From Clostridia bacterium (GTDB lineage Bacteria; Bacillota; Clostridia; Oscillospirales; Acutalibacteraceae): 64,000 nt of DNA. Below are positions 26,923 through 35,376 of this stretch, piece by piece (the stretch's first letter is position 1; each line of letters begins with the position of its first letter). A program made the translations under genes and the position numbers. Location of the stretch: positions 124,001 to 188,000 of the forward strand of contig JAFVTQ010000004.1 in the NCBI GenBank assembly GCA_017503135.1, written 5' to 3'. Under the pieces are notes generated by a model. The model had not been told where the DNA came from, did not search any database, and saw only the letters and a program-made list of their open reading frames with translations.

Positions 26923-27495
26923 TTAAAGAATAATACCCATTGTGCCTGGTGCGCAAAGTGCAGCATTTGCTTCGTCTGTATCAATGTGCATTGCAAGTGC
27001 AAAGTTAGGATGAACACGAACAACAACATCACCGAATGTGAGTGTTCTGTCAGCAGATGGAACCTTAACTTCAACAACCTGTTTGTCAACGAGACCATAT
27101 TTTTCTGCATCGTCTGGAGTCATATGAATATGTCTCTTTGCAACGATAACGCCGTTTTCGATTTCGATTTCACCCTTAGGACCAACGATTTTGCAACCTG
27201 GTGTGTTTGCGATGTCGCCTGATTCTCTGACAACTGCCTGAACACCGATTGAACGAGCATCAGAAGCTGAAATTTCAACCTGTGTTGCAGGTCTAACAGG
27301 ACCAAGAATTGAAACGCCAGGGAACTGACCCTTAGGGCCGATTACTGCGATTCTTTCTTCACAAGCGTATTGACCTGGCTGTGAAAGGTCCTTTTTCTTT
27401 GTAAGCTCGTAGCCTTCGCCGAAAAGGATTTCGAGGTGTTCTTGTGAAATGTGAGCGTGTCTAGCACTTGTTTCAACTAAAACTGTCTTTTCCAT
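26923..27495 (-). CDS. pduL: PduL-type phosphate acyltransferase
   Basis: PduL exchanges CoA and phosphate on propionyl- or acetyl-CoA, giving the acyl phosphate used for ATP synthesis. The 190 residues carry the two metal-binding His blocks, SARHAHIS near the start and VAKRHIHM in the second half, and the duplicated beta-barrel pattern (GPKGQFPGVSILGP). There is no N-terminal encapsulation helix and no microcompartment gene nearby, so this is the free cytosolic form that can stand in for Pta in acetate or propionate production. An acetate kinase is not in the window. Confidence 0.93.
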   Translation of the reverse strand: MEKTVLVETSARHAHISQEHLEILFGEGYELTKKKDLSQPGQYACEERIAVIGPKGQFPGVSILGPVRPATQVEISASDARSIGVQAVVRESGDIANTPGCKIVGPKGEIEIENGVIVAKRHIHMTPDDAEKYGLVDKQVVEVKVPSADRTLTFGDVVVRVHPNFALAMHIDTDEANAALCAPGTMGIIL

Positions 27496-27542
27496 ATATC
27501 ATTCTTCTTTCTTAAAAATTTTTGATTTTATTACTACATATT

Positions 27543-27571
27543 ATAATATAACTTTTTTGTGATTTTGTAAA
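27543..27571 (-). promoter_or_regulatory. Promoter of pduL
   Basis: On the minus strand TTTACA (27566-27571) and TATTAT (27543-27548) are 17 bases apart; the -35 box lies just before the end of the upstream HAD gene. Confidence 0.65.
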
Positions 27572-27576
27572 GATAA

Positions 27577-28224
27577 TTAGAGCAATTCTTCAAATGATTT
27601 TATGTAATAATCTGCAACTTCTTTGATTATATCGGTATCATCCGCAGAACTTTTGTCATATACCCCACAAACTGTGAAATTACCCTTTTTTGCACCGCAA
27701 ATGCCCTCAATAATATCTTCAAAAACAATGCAATCTTCAGGGGCAACACCCATTCTTTCACTTGCGAGAAGATAAATATCAGGTTCAGTTTTCCCAATAT
27801 TTATTTCGCTGACATAGGCAAATGTGTCAAAAAAATCAAAAATTCCGTGTTTTTTGAGAGTACCCTCACAGACTACTCTCTCACTTGCAGTTGCAAAGGA
27901 CATTTTAACCCCTTTGTCGTGAAGTGCTTTAAGATATTCATAAACACCGGGTTTTAAATCGACATTGTTAAGATAGCCTTGTGCACAAAGGTCAAGCCAT
28001 TCGTTAACGATTTCGTCAATGTCTTCTTTAATGTTATATTTCTCTTTTGTATAGACCGCAGCGGCTTTCAAGTGCATATTTTTAATGACTTCGATATATT
28101 CAGGTGTAACTTTTAAATTGCGTCTTCTGAAAAATTCTTCGTCAACATCATGCCAGATGTGCATTGAATCAAGCAGAGTACCGTCAAGGTCAAAAATAGC
28201 ACCTTTAAAATCTTTAATATTCAT
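27577..28224 (-). CDS. HAD-superfamily hydrolase, beta-phosphoglucomutase-like
   Basis: The 215-residue HAD phosphatase/mutase starts at the ATG at 28224, 8 bases after GGAG and one base beyond the stop of the upstream Cof-type gene. Motif I is FDLDGTLLDS, motif II is the ATAS threonine/serine region, motif III is the Lys in GKTEPD, and motif IV is FEDIIEG. The alpha-helical cap between motifs I and II places it in subfamily IA, which includes beta-phosphoglucomutase and sugar-phosphate phosphatases. Last gene of a three-gene operon. The exact substrate cannot be told. Confidence 0.87.
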   Translation of the reverse strand: MNIKDFKGAIFDLDGTLLDSMHIWHDVDEEFFRRRNLKVTPEYIEVIKNMHLKAAAVYTKEKYNIKEDIDEIVNEWLDLCAQGYLNNVDLKPGVYEYLKALHDKGVKMSFATASERVVCEGTLKKHGIFDFFDTFAYVSEINIGKTEPDIYLLASERMGVAPEDCIVFEDIIEGICGAKKGNFTVCGVYDKSSADDTDIIKEVADYYIKSFEELL

Positions 28225-28225
28225 A

Positions 28226-29068
28226 TCATTCTCCAAAAACATATTTGTTGATAGCTTTTGCAACTCCACCATTGTCGTTGGTGTCTGTCATATATTTAGC
28301 AGTTGTCTTTACAAGGTCAGTACCGTTTGCCATGGCGAAAGAGTAATCGGCAAATTCTAACATTGAGCAGTCATTTTCACCGTCACCAAAGCACATAATG
28401 TTTTCTTTGCCAATATTAAGTGCTTCTGCAAGTCCTTTAATTGCAAATCCCTTTGTAGCATTTATGTTAGTCATTTCAAGATTTCCGTTTACACCTTTTA
28501 TAATAGGGAATGAAGATGCAAAGGCAACATCACAAATTTTGCTTACTTTTTCTTCAATCTCTAATCTTTCTTCACCCGTGAGAGAAAGAATATTGAGCTT
28601 TTCAATGCCTTGTCCGTCAATAAGAGCTTCAAGTGACTCCACAGGTTTAATGAAATCTTTAAGTAAATCGTGAATATGGGGTGGCACGTGCTCACCATCA
28701 AACATAGCATAGCTTTTATTGTTCATATAGCAATCGCCCTTATAATAGATTTCATAAATCAGATTATAATCCTTGAGAATGTTAAAAATCTCAACTGATT
28801 GAGTGTTGCTCATAAGTGTTGAACAAACAATTTGTCCCGTATGTAAATCATAAGTAACAGCACCATTTGAAGTTATGAGATAATCTAAAAATGGTAATTG
28901 CTCTACAATATAATCAGCAAGAATTTTAGTTCTACCACTTGCGATTGCAACTTTTATGCCCATATCGTGTGCACGCTTAAAAGCATCAATGTTTTCTTTT
29001 GGAATTGTTAAATGATTACTGTTTAAAAAGGTACCGTCAAGGTCAGTAACAATAAGGTTTATATCCAT
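28226..29068 (-). CDS. Cof-type HAD hydrolase
   Basis: A 280-residue HAD-IIB (Cof/YidA-like) phosphatase. The start ATG at 29068 follows AGGTGA, placed 8 bases past the stop of the FkbM gene. Motif I is VTDLDGTFLNS, motif II is AIASGR, and motifs III/IV are the Lys in ATKGFAIKGLAE and CFGDGENDCSML. These enzymes act on sugar phosphates, pyridoxal phosphate or nucleotides. It sits in the middle of an operon with an FkbM methyltransferase and another HAD enzyme. Confidence 0.9.
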   Translation of the reverse strand: MDINLIVTDLDGTFLNSNHLTIPKENIDAFKRAHDMGIKVAIASGRTKILADYIVEQLPFLDYLITSNGAVTYDLHTGQIVCSTLMSNTQSVEIFNILKDYNLIYEIYYKGDCYMNNKSYAMFDGEHVPPHIHDLLKDFIKPVESLEALIDGQGIEKLNILSLTGEERLEIEEKVSKICDVAFASSFPIIKGVNGNLEMTNINATKGFAIKGLAEALNIGKENIMCFGDGENDCSMLEFADYSFAMANGTDLVKTTAKYMTDTNDNGGVAKAINKYVFGE

Positions 29069-29076
29069 AATTTCAC

Positions 29077-30129
29077 CTAAATACAATAAATGTTAGTATC
29101 CCAAAATGAGATGTGCTTGTGATGACGAAGATGAATCTTGTAATCGGGATTTATTTCTTTAGCCCTGTTTACAAGTGCGAAAATATCTTCGCTTCTATGA
29201 TAAACAGCCATACAAAGCTTTGGTTTATTCTGTAAAGACTTAAAAGCCCCTTTGAGCATCTCGTTCTCTGCACCCTCAATGTCAATGTTGATATAAGAGA
29301 AATCACCAAAATTTTCAGTTATATAGTCAACACAGAGTGCCCGCTTTTCTTCACCCACTTTATTAGCCGAAGCACCACGCCCCTTGTTACCATCAAAGAT
29401 TAAAGTGCAATTTTCACTCCATATTGCATTGTTAAGTGTGACACAATTTTCTATATTTTCACAGTTAATCTGTAATTTCTTGAATGTCCTTGTGTCAGGC
29501 TCAACTGCAACGATTTTTTCATAGGACTTTGCATATCGCAAAAATTCTTCTACAGTATCCCCACGATAAGCACCAAGGTCGAGAAAACTCTCATTTTCAC
29601 CTAAATTCAATATAGAAAATGCTTCGTCTTTATCCGTTTCACACTCAAAGCAGTAATCTAAATCACCAGTAATCTGAAACTTTATAATATTATAAAATAC
29701 TTTTCTTGATTGCTCGTCTGCAAGCTGTGAATAGGCTAATTCAATCTCATCAATATGCTTTTCCAAAAAATCCTTATTAAAAATATTGTCACCATAAACA
29801 GGGACGGATGGCATTATAACCTTATGTCGATTTGATAAAGCCTTAATATTATCAATAACTTCTGCTAATGGACTCGCAAAACAAAGCACAATCACAAAAT
29901 CTTCATATTCACTTTCAACTTTCGAAATGGATTTTACTTGAAATCCACGAAAACTGCGATTTCTCACAAAGCCATCACTTGCACAAACCGAAGATACAGG
30001 AATTTCTATTTTTTCAAACTCATCGAATACTCTGTCAGCACCATTACCTGTGCCATAAATTATAATGGGTAGGGTAGTGCTCTGCAAAAATTCCCAACTT
30101 GATTCAGTTTTAAGCAAATTTTTGAACAC
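29077..30129 (-). CDS. FkbM-family methyltransferase
   Basis: The chosen start is the GTG at 30129, preceded by GGTGG; the frame opens further upstream, but a good promoter lies inside that extension. The 350-residue protein has an N-terminal segment with IIIYGTGNGADRVFDEF, a nucleotide-binding-like pattern, and from about residue 175 a SAM-dependent domain with FLDLGAYRGDTVEEFLRY, VAVEPDTRTF and YINIDIEGAENEML, the FkbM signature. FkbM enzymes methylate hydroxyls of sugars and natural products. It leads an operon with two HAD phosphatases; no glycan cluster is nearby, so the acceptor is open. Confidence 0.82.
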   Translation of the reverse strand: MFKNLLKTESSWEFLQSTTLPIIIYGTGNGADRVFDEFEKIEIPVSSVCASDGFVRNRSFRGFQVKSISKVESEYEDFVIVLCFASPLAEVIDNIKALSNRHKVIMPSVPVYGDNIFNKDFLEKHIDEIELAYSQLADEQSRKVFYNIIKFQITGDLDYCFECETDKDEAFSILNLGENESFLDLGAYRGDTVEEFLRYAKSYEKIVAVEPDTRTFKKLQINCENIENCVTLNNAIWSENCTLIFDGNKGRGASANKVGEEKRALCVDYITENFGDFSYINIDIEGAENEMLKGAFKSLQNKPKLCMAVYHRSEDIFALVNRAKEINPDYKIHLRHHKHISFWDTNIYCI

Positions 30130-30162
30130 GCCTACACCACCATTCGTTGAACTTTGGATAAA

Positions 30163-30191
30163 ATAATAACATATTTTGTCGTTATTTACAA
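30163..30191 (-). promoter_or_regulatory. Promoter of the FkbM-HAD-HAD operon
   Basis: On the minus strand TTGTAA (30186-30191) and TATTAT (30163-30168) are 17 bases apart, upstream of the GTG start at 30129. Confidence 0.6.
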
Positions 30192-30257
30192 TAAAACTGT
30201 TGACGATATTTGAACTTTGCAATAGAATATTTTTATTAAAGTTTTTGGAGATTGTTT

Positions 30258-31139
30258 ATGAAAAAGACACTTAGCGCAAGAACAATGTTAATAATCTCAA
30301 TGTCCGTTTTCGGCACAATCGGTCTTTTTGTGCGAAATATCGGGTTGCCATCGGGTGAGATTGCTCTTTACAGAGCAGTTCTCGCTATGATTCTTATTGG
30401 TTCTTTTCTGGGTGTAACAAAACAAAAAATCCCATTTTCTAAAATTAAAAAAGAAATTCCGTTGCTTATTTTATCAGGTGTTGCAATGGGGTTTAACTGG
30501 ATTTTGCTCTTTGAGGCATATAAATACACAACCGTGTCAGTTGCAACACTCAGCTATTATTTTGCACCTGTAATCGTCACAATCGCGTGCCCAATTCTCT
30601 TTAAAGAAAAAATGAAAGCAAAGCAATGGATTTGTTTTGTTATGTCAACTCTCGGTATCGTGCTTATAACAGGAATAGGTGATATAAGCCAAGGAAATAG
30701 CCATATCAAAGGCATTTTGTTCGGACTTGGCGCAGCGTCCCTTTATGCAACAGTTATTCTTGTGAATAAGTTTATAAAGAATGTTGACGGCATACACAGA
30801 ACATTTTTGCAGTTTATCGCAGCCATAATTGTGCTCGTGCCTTATGTTGCATTGACAGATGGCGTAAATCTTCAGACACTCAACACAAAAGGTTGGGTGT
30901 GCTTGCTTGTGGTTGGTATAATTCACACAGGAATTACATATTGCCTTTATTTCTCATCACTTAAAGAATTACCGGGACAAAAGGCTGCAATTTTAAGTTA
31001 TATCGACCCACTTGTAGCCGTGTTGGTGTCAGTTGTAATTCTCAATGAAAAAATGACTTTTATGCAAATCTTGGGCGGAGTTTTGATTTTAGGCTTCACC
31101 CTCTGGAATGAAATGCCCTCAAAAAAAGCGAATAATTAA
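30258..31139 (+). CDS. EamA/DMT-family transporter
   Basis: The 293-residue product has ten hydrophobic helices arranged as two EamA repeats, the drug/metabolite transporter layout. The ATG at 30258 is placed after TTTTGGAG; a TTG six bases earlier is less likely. Recognisable blocks include TIGLFVRNIGLPSGEIALYR near the start, and LKELPGQKAAILSYIDPL followed by LGGVLILGFTLWNE near the end. Members export amino acids or other small metabolites; the substrate is not evident. It is divergent from the FkbM operon. Confidence 0.87.
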   Translation: MKKTLSARTMLIISMSVFGTIGLFVRNIGLPSGEIALYRAVLAMILIGSFLGVTKQKIPFSKIKKEIPLLILSGVAMGFNWILLFEAYKYTTVSVATLSYYFAPVIVTIACPILFKEKMKAKQWICFVMSTLGIVLITGIGDISQGNSHIKGILFGLGAASLYATVILVNKFIKNVDGIHRTFLQFIAAIIVLVPYVALTDGVNLQTLNTKGWVCLLVVGIIHTGITYCLYFSSLKELPGQKAAILSYIDPLVAVLVSVVILNEKMTFMQILGGVLILGFTLWNEMPSKKANN

Positions 31140-31170
31140 AAACATTTCGCATATAATAGTAAAAAAGTAC

Positions 31171-31199
31171 TTGACAAATATGCATTCAAAGTGTATTAT
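31171..31199 (+). promoter_or_regulatory. Promoter of initiator tRNA
   Basis: TTGACA (31171-31176) and TATTAT (31194-31199) are 17 bases apart, 33 bases before the mature tRNA. Confidence 0.82.
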
Positions 31200-31232
31200 T
31201 ATAAAGCACTCTTTGAGAGCGTAGTTAAATAT

Positions 31233-31308
<76 letters not shown>

Positions 31309-31316
31309 GAAACGAG

Positions 31317-31346
31317 AAAAGACATCCGTAAGGGTGTCTTTTTTCA
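31317..31346 (+). terminator. Terminator of tRNA-fMet
   Basis: The stem GACATCC/GGGTGTC with loop GTAA is followed by six T residues. Confidence 0.88.
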
Positions 31347-31378
31347 TTTCTAATTATGGAAGTAAGACTTTAATTTGC

Positions 31379-31557
31379 GCTCGTCGGGTTATGAGCCCGA
31401 AGGGCGAATAACTCGAAGGTAGAGAGCGAAGCGAACGACCGAGCGGAAGTGAATGACAGTCCGGTGGACTGTCAGAGCCGCGAGGTGACCGAAGACAAAT
31501 TCTCCGCAGAGAATTTGTCAAGACCGTTGGTTCAAGTCCTCCCTCCGCAACCAGAAA
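31379..31557 (+). repeat. Rearranged partial tRNA-fMet copy with embedded palindromes
   Basis: The segment opens with a copy of the tRNA anticodon-arm region (GCTCGTCGGG...CCCGAAGG) in which the 7-base loop is exactly inverted (TTATGAG instead of CTCATAA). It closes with a 33-base exact copy of the tRNA 3' end and flank (31525-31557 repeats 31280-31312). Between them lie the palindromes GACAGTCCGGTGGACTGTC and GACAAATTC/GAATTTGTC and GC-rich sequence unlike the surroundings. It has no intact acceptor stem, so it is not a second tRNA. It looks like a dispersed element or duplication product at a tRNA 3' end. Confidence 0.75.
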
Positions 31558-31561
31558 AAAG

Positions 31562-31597
31562 GAAAACACTCATCGAAAGATGGGTGTTTTTCGTTTT
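31562..31597. terminator. Hairpin after the tRNA-like repeat
   Basis: The stem AACACTCATC/GATGGGTGTT with a GAAA loop is followed by T5. It takes the same position after the repeated tRNA 3' end as the terminator at 31317 does after the real tRNA, and may also stop the minus-strand AOR operon. Confidence 0.7.
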
Positions 31598-31637
31598 TAA
31601 GATTGGATATGGACTTGAACCATTGGGTTTGTGCGTT

Positions 31638-31967
31638 TTATCCTCCGGCTGCAGGGCTTAAGAGCCAAATTTCATCACCCTCAAAAATTTTCATTTTCTT
31701 TTTTAAGCACCTTTCACCATTCACATAAACAATAGCGTCACTAAAGGTGATTTCCTTTTGAGGTTCTAATGCTGGATTTTTCGGTTTAATGTATTTAACA
31801 TTAGGGTCATTTTTCATTTCTTCCAGCTTTTTTTGTTCCTCGTAATATCTTGTTTCCATTGTTTTTGATATTTCCGCAAAAACATCAAGAACATTTTTTG
31901 CATCAAGTTCTAGATAGCCAAATCCTATTGTTGTTCTAAGAACACCAAAAATTTTAACCTTTACCAT
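31638..31967 (-). CDS. MoaD/ThiS-family sulfur-carrier protein with an insertion
   Basis: The 109-residue protein begins VKVKIFGVLR and ends SPAAGG, the C-terminal Gly-Gly that is adenylated and thiocarboxylated in ubiquitin-like sulfur carriers. MoaD is usually about 80 residues; the extra length is a charged central insertion (about residues 38-70, with YYEEQKKLEEMKNDP). It overlaps the end of the aldehyde oxidoreductase gene by 14 bases and shares an operon with a MoeB-like E1 that could activate it. It is probably the small subunit of molybdopterin synthase or a carrier dedicated to the tungsten enzyme. Confidence 0.82.
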   Translation of the reverse strand: MVKVKIFGVLRTTIGFGYLELDAKNVLDVFAEISKTMETRYYEEQKKLEEMKNDPNVKYIKPKNPALEPQKEITFSDAIVYVNGERCLKKKMKIFEGDEIWLLSPAAGG

Positions 31968-33888
31968 AAGGGAATACCTCCTTAATGCAATCTGGAATTC
32001 TAACTCCTAAACGTTTGAGAGTGTGCATTGTTGGTGCACCATCTTTCCAACCGCGAATTATATAATAACTCTTTTTCATCTTATCAAGCGGTACTTTTGT
32101 TTTCTTATTGCCTGACACCTGTTCTTCGTCAGTCAATCTCTTTGGAAGCGTATCGGCTTTAGGTCCAACGGGCTGACCAAGAATAATATTAGCAAGTCGC
32201 TCGGTATTGTAGCCAAGAGCACCGTTTTTAAGGAATTTACCAACATTATATTTCATTCCGGTAGCGGCATTAAGTACTCTGGGATACTGAACCAAAGGAA
32301 TATTTACCGCTAATATTTCGGGAAATTTTGATGCTATGTAAAGAACAGGAGCACTGAATTTGAACACATTCTGAACAAGTCTTGTGGTTATGCTTGTTGG
32401 TTTGGCAATAAGGAACCATGGAAGAACTGCATAAGATGTGAATAAACAAAATCCCGCAGCAGAAGCTGCTTCCATAACATTTTGAAAGGCAATGGTAAGA
32501 CCGGCTTTACCCTTTGGTGTATATGCATCCATGTTAAGACCTAAGCCTTCAAGAACAACCATATATCCTGCGTTTAAGTGACATCCGCCTCTGTTCGCAG
32601 TGGCATATCCAAGACCTTGACCGACAGCTCCTCGTGGCTCATAGGCAGCCAGTTCCATACCTTTTGTTTGAATGGCAAAATCCTTTCCACCAAACTTTTC
32701 ACTCATAATTCGTGTACCGTCGGCAAGAACATCGCCGATACCTTTTCTGTGTGCAATGTCTTCAAAAACTTCAGTTAAATTGTCAGTTTGACCGAATTGA
32801 AGTCCGCTATCCCAAAGACCTTTTTCTTGAAGCTCCATTGCAAAAGCTATTGAACCAGCGGTAGAAATTGTATCCATTCCCAATTCATCAAGCTCATAAT
32901 TCCACTTGATGATTTTTGCAAGGTCATCATTCATAAGATTAGGACCTAACAAGCCAAGTGTTTCAAGCTCGGGGCCTTTAACATTTTTGCCCTCGTGCAT
33001 AACTCGTCTTTCACATCTCATAGGACAAGTTTGGCAGCCGCCGTTTTTGATAAGGTATTTTTCTGTAAGCTCTTCGCCAGAAACCTTTTCAAAATTCTCA
33101 AAACGACCTTCGCTGAAATTTTTTGTAGCAAGAATTCTGTGTGCTTGCATTGGTGCTACAAGACCGGCTGTGCCAAGTTTTGAAAGTTGAGCACCAGTGA
33201 TTGGGTGCTTTTTAAGCTGATTGGTCCATTGTTCGTTTAAGAAATCCAATCTCTCTTGGTCATAAATTTCAGGCTCTTGATTACCTTTTGCTGTAATAGC
33301 TTTTATGTTTTTGTCACCGAAAACTGCACCTACACCGCCTCTGCCTGCTGCTCTTTCGCCGCTGAACGCTGCCGCATAAAGAACTTTATTTTCACCGGCA
33401 GGACCAATTACAAGTTTACCGTTTCCGCTTGCAAACTTTTTCTGGGCTTCGCCTGTGAGCATACCTCTCATTTCAGGAACATCATGGAAAGTTACAATGT
33501 CATTATCAATTTCAATCCAAGTAAGCTCATCTGCTTTACCGGTGATAATCATAGCGTCCCAACCGGCTTTTTTTAAGCGTCTGCCAAAAGGACCGCCACA
33601 GTTTGAAGAAGTGAGGATACCTGTAAGAGGTGAAATTGTTGAAATATTAAATCTTGTTGATGAAGGCGATTTGCATCTTGTAAGAGGGCCTGTTGTAATG
33701 ACAATCCAGTTATCTTCGTCAAACGCCTTCATACCCGGTTTAATATGGTTGAGCAAAATATCAGCTGCCATTATTTTTCCACCGACAGTTCTTTCTCTAT
33801 CTTTATCGGTCCACGGAAATTCTTTATAGGTTTTGTCTTTTAAATCAACAAACAAAACCTTTCCCATATAGCCTTTATAATTTGTCAT
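31954..33888 (-). CDS. aor: Tungsten aldehyde:ferredoxin oxidoreductase
   Basis: AOR-family enzymes oxidise aldehydes to acids (or reverse) with ferredoxin, using a tungsten bis-pyranopterin and one [4Fe-4S] cluster. The 644 residues match the family. The cluster ligands are Cys285, Cys288 and Cys292 (CQTCPMRC) and Cys481, a spacing close to that of the Pyrococcus enzyme. Pterin-binding blocks include FGRRLKKAGWDAMII and the AGRGGVGAVFG loop. The operon order is mogA, MoeB-like E1, aor, MoaD-like, and a tungstate importer is divergent, which supports tungsten rather than molybdenum. The aldehyde substrate is unknown. Confidence 0.94.
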   Translation of the reverse strand: MTNYKGYMGKVLFVDLKDKTYKEFPWTDKDRERTVGGKIMAADILLNHIKPGMKAFDEDNWIVITTGPLTRCKSPSSTRFNISTISPLTGILTSSNCGGPFGRRLKKAGWDAMIITGKADELTWIEIDNDIVTFHDVPEMRGMLTGEAQKKFASGNGKLVIGPAGENKVLYAAAFSGERAAGRGGVGAVFGDKNIKAITAKGNQEPEIYDQERLDFLNEQWTNQLKKHPITGAQLSKLGTAGLVAPMQAHRILATKNFSEGRFENFEKVSGEELTEKYLIKNGGCQTCPMRCERRVMHEGKNVKGPELETLGLLGPNLMNDDLAKIIKWNYELDELGMDTISTAGSIAFAMELQEKGLWDSGLQFGQTDNLTEVFEDIAHRKGIGDVLADGTRIMSEKFGGKDFAIQTKGMELAAYEPRGAVGQGLGYATANRGGCHLNAGYMVVLEGLGLNMDAYTPKGKAGLTIAFQNVMEAASAAGFCLFTSYAVLPWFLIAKPTSITTRLVQNVFKFSAPVLYIASKFPEILAVNIPLVQYPRVLNAATGMKYNVGKFLKNGALGYNTERLANIILGQPVGPKADTLPKRLTDEEQVSGNKKTKVPLDKMKKSYYIIRGWKDGAPTMHTLKRLGVRIPDCIKEVFPYGKG

Positions 33889-33897
33889 TTTATCACC

Positions 33898-34584
33898 TCA
33901 TAATAAGGATAGTTTTTTACAAGTTTCGCAATATTTTGATGAATTTATTTTCAGTGTATCAAAAATATCGTCATCATAAATAAGTATTTTGCCACCTAAC
34001 TGTTTATTCTCTGTTAAGAGATATTTAATCGCCAGAGCAGATTGTGCTGAACCTATGATGCCTGCTGTGGCAGATATGTTGTATTTTGTCTGTGCATCTA
34101 TATTTAGTCCCGCACAATCAGGGCATGGGGAATAGTCTGGGATATAAAGATATGCCATACCGTAAAAGCCGTCTATTCCGCCACATACGAGAGGAATGTT
34201 ATTATTGGTTGCATAGTTTTGAACTAATTTTCTCGCATCAATATTATCAACGGCAAGTAAAATTATATCGCAGTCTTTAGCAAATTGCATATCGCTTTCT
34301 GTTTCGATTTTTAAGTCGATGCATTTAATTTCAGTATCTTGAGAGAAATCATACAAGCGTCTTTTTAATATTTCACACTTGCTTTTCCCAATATCATCTT
34401 TTGTGTATAAAAACTGACGGTTAAGATTGCTCTCATTAATCTTATCAAAGTCGCAAAGTATCAAGTTGCCAATTCCTGCGCCAACTAAATGAACGGCAAT
34501 GTTACAACCTAAGCCACCACATCCGATTACACAAGCACTTTTGTCGCTAATGCAAAAGCCTTGAACTTTTTCCTTTTCATTCAA
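33898..34584 (-). CDS. MoeB/ThiF-family E1-like adenylyltransferase
   Basis: These enzymes adenylate the C-terminal Gly-Gly of MoaD/ThiS-type carriers. The 228-residue protein has the ATP loop VIGCGGLGCNIA, the conserved LILCDFDKINESNLNRQFL block, the KSKCEILKRRL segment, and the zinc Cys pairs CPDC and CETC. It sits 9 bases upstream of aor and in one operon with the MoaD-like protein, its probable partner. It lacks the C-terminal rhodanese domain of some MoeB relatives. Whether it serves MoaD or a thiamine carrier cannot be proved, but context favours the pterin pathway. Confidence 0.87.
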   Translation of the reverse strand: MNEKEKVQGFCISDKSACVIGCGGLGCNIAVHLVGAGIGNLILCDFDKINESNLNRQFLYTKDDIGKSKCEILKRRLYDFSQDTEIKCIDLKIETESDMQFAKDCDIILLAVDNIDARKLVQNYATNNNIPLVCGGIDGFYGMAYLYIPDYSPCPDCAGLNIDAQTKYNISATAGIIGSAQSALAIKYLLTENKQLGGKILIYDDDIFDTLKINSSKYCETCKKLSLL

Positions 34585-34599
34585 AAGCGACCACCCCGC

Positions 34600-35088
34600 T
34601 CAGTAATTACCGCCACAATTAAGCGTGTTTCCTGAAAGAACTTCAACAGCGTGTGGCAAAACGGGAATAACAACTTCAAGTGCTTCTTTCACAGCTTTAG
34701 GGCTACCCGGTAGATTTATAATAAGTGAGTTTTTTCGAATGCCTGAAACTGCACGCGAAAGCATGGCCTTTTCGGTGATTTCAAGGCTTTTTTGTCTAAT
34801 TGCCTCGGCAATTCCAGGAACATCTTTTTCTATAACTGCTTTTGTAGCTTCTGGGGTAATATCTCTTGGTGAGAATCCTGTTCCGCCTGTTGTGAAAATA
34901 ACATTGACTTTCACATCGTCGCAAAGGTTAATAAGAACTTTTTCTATTTCCTCTTTTTCATCGGGAACTAAAACATATTTTTCGGTTTTTCCTAATGTTG
35001 ATAACATTTCACTGATAAGCGGACCACTTTTATCTTCACAAACACCTTTTGAGCATCTGTCGCTGACACAAACAACGCCGAAGGTCAT
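34600..35088 (-). CDS. mogA: Molybdopterin adenylyltransferase (MogA/MoaB)
   Basis: MogA activates molybdopterin by adenylation before MoeA inserts the metal. The 162 residues show the MoCF-domain signature: VVCVSDRCSKG at the start, TTGGTGFSPRDITPEAT in the centre, and INLPGSPKAVKEAL near the end. It is the first gene of the operon that continues through the E1-like enzyme, aor and the MoaD-like carrier, and is divergent from the tungstate-uptake and moa/moe operon. In tungsten users this step matters because tungstate competes poorly at low concentration. Confidence 0.94.
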   Translation of the reverse strand: MTFGVVCVSDRCSKGVCEDKSGPLISEMLSTLGKTEKYVLVPDEKEEIEKVLINLCDDVKVNVIFTTGGTGFSPRDITPEATKAVIEKDVPGIAEAIRQKSLEITEKAMLSRAVSGIRKNSLIINLPGSPKAVKEALEVVIPVLPHAVEVLSGNTLNCGGNY

Positions 35089-35267
35089 TTTTTTCTCACT
35101 CCCTACTTGAAATATTCTCTTTACTGTTATACAATATCATAAAAGAGCATATTTTACAATATTTTTATAATAATTTTAAAAATATTATGTAATTTGCACA
35201 CTTTTTTTGAGAAGCAAGCGAAAAAATCGCTTTTAATTCATATTCCGACTCACTTTTTCTAAACATT

Positions 35268-35370
35268 TTTTGCACGAAAATTTGGGCGTGACCGAAAAAC
35301 ACTGCCGAACGGCATCGGTCAAAGGGTAACTATGGGAAACCGTTTTACCTTCCGTGATTGAAAAGGAGAA
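35268..35370 (+). promoter_or_regulatory. Structured leader, candidate Moco/Tuco riboswitch
   Basis: Just before tupA the RNA can form a long hairpin GACCGA/TCGGTC enclosing TGCC-GAAC-GGCA, then a second arm capped by a GAAA tetraloop (ATGG-GAAA-CCGT), and an outer pairing CACG/CGTG that ends next to the AAGGAG ribosome-binding site of tupA. A multi-arm fold with a GNRA loop ending at the start of a tungstate/pterin operon fits the Moco riboswitch class or its tungsten variant. I cannot confirm the consensus by eye. The rest of the 288-base intergenic region is AT-rich with no clear promoter. Confidence 0.5.
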
Positions 35371-35376
35371 TGAATT

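Noticed and set aside
26923..27495. Bacterial microcompartment locus suggested by PduL
   Set aside because: No shell protein genes, no encapsulation peptide on PduL, and no diol or ethanolamine enzymes nearby.
30130..30222. Longer N-terminus for the FkbM methyltransferase
   Set aside because: The extension contains a good -35/-10 pair, and the GTG at 30129 has a GGTGG site at proper spacing.
31525..31557. Second tRNA-Met gene
   Set aside because: Only the T arm and 3' acceptor strand are present; there is no 5' acceptor strand or D arm, and the anticodon-like copy upstream has its loop inverted.
31354..31661. Open frames of 70-71 residues on both strands across the tRNA-like repeat
   Set aside because: They run through palindromes and tRNA sequence, have no ribosome-binding site and no protein-like composition.
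34625..35110. 161-residue plus-strand frame opposite mogA
   Set aside because: Antisense shadow of mogA; the minus-strand protein has clear family motifs.
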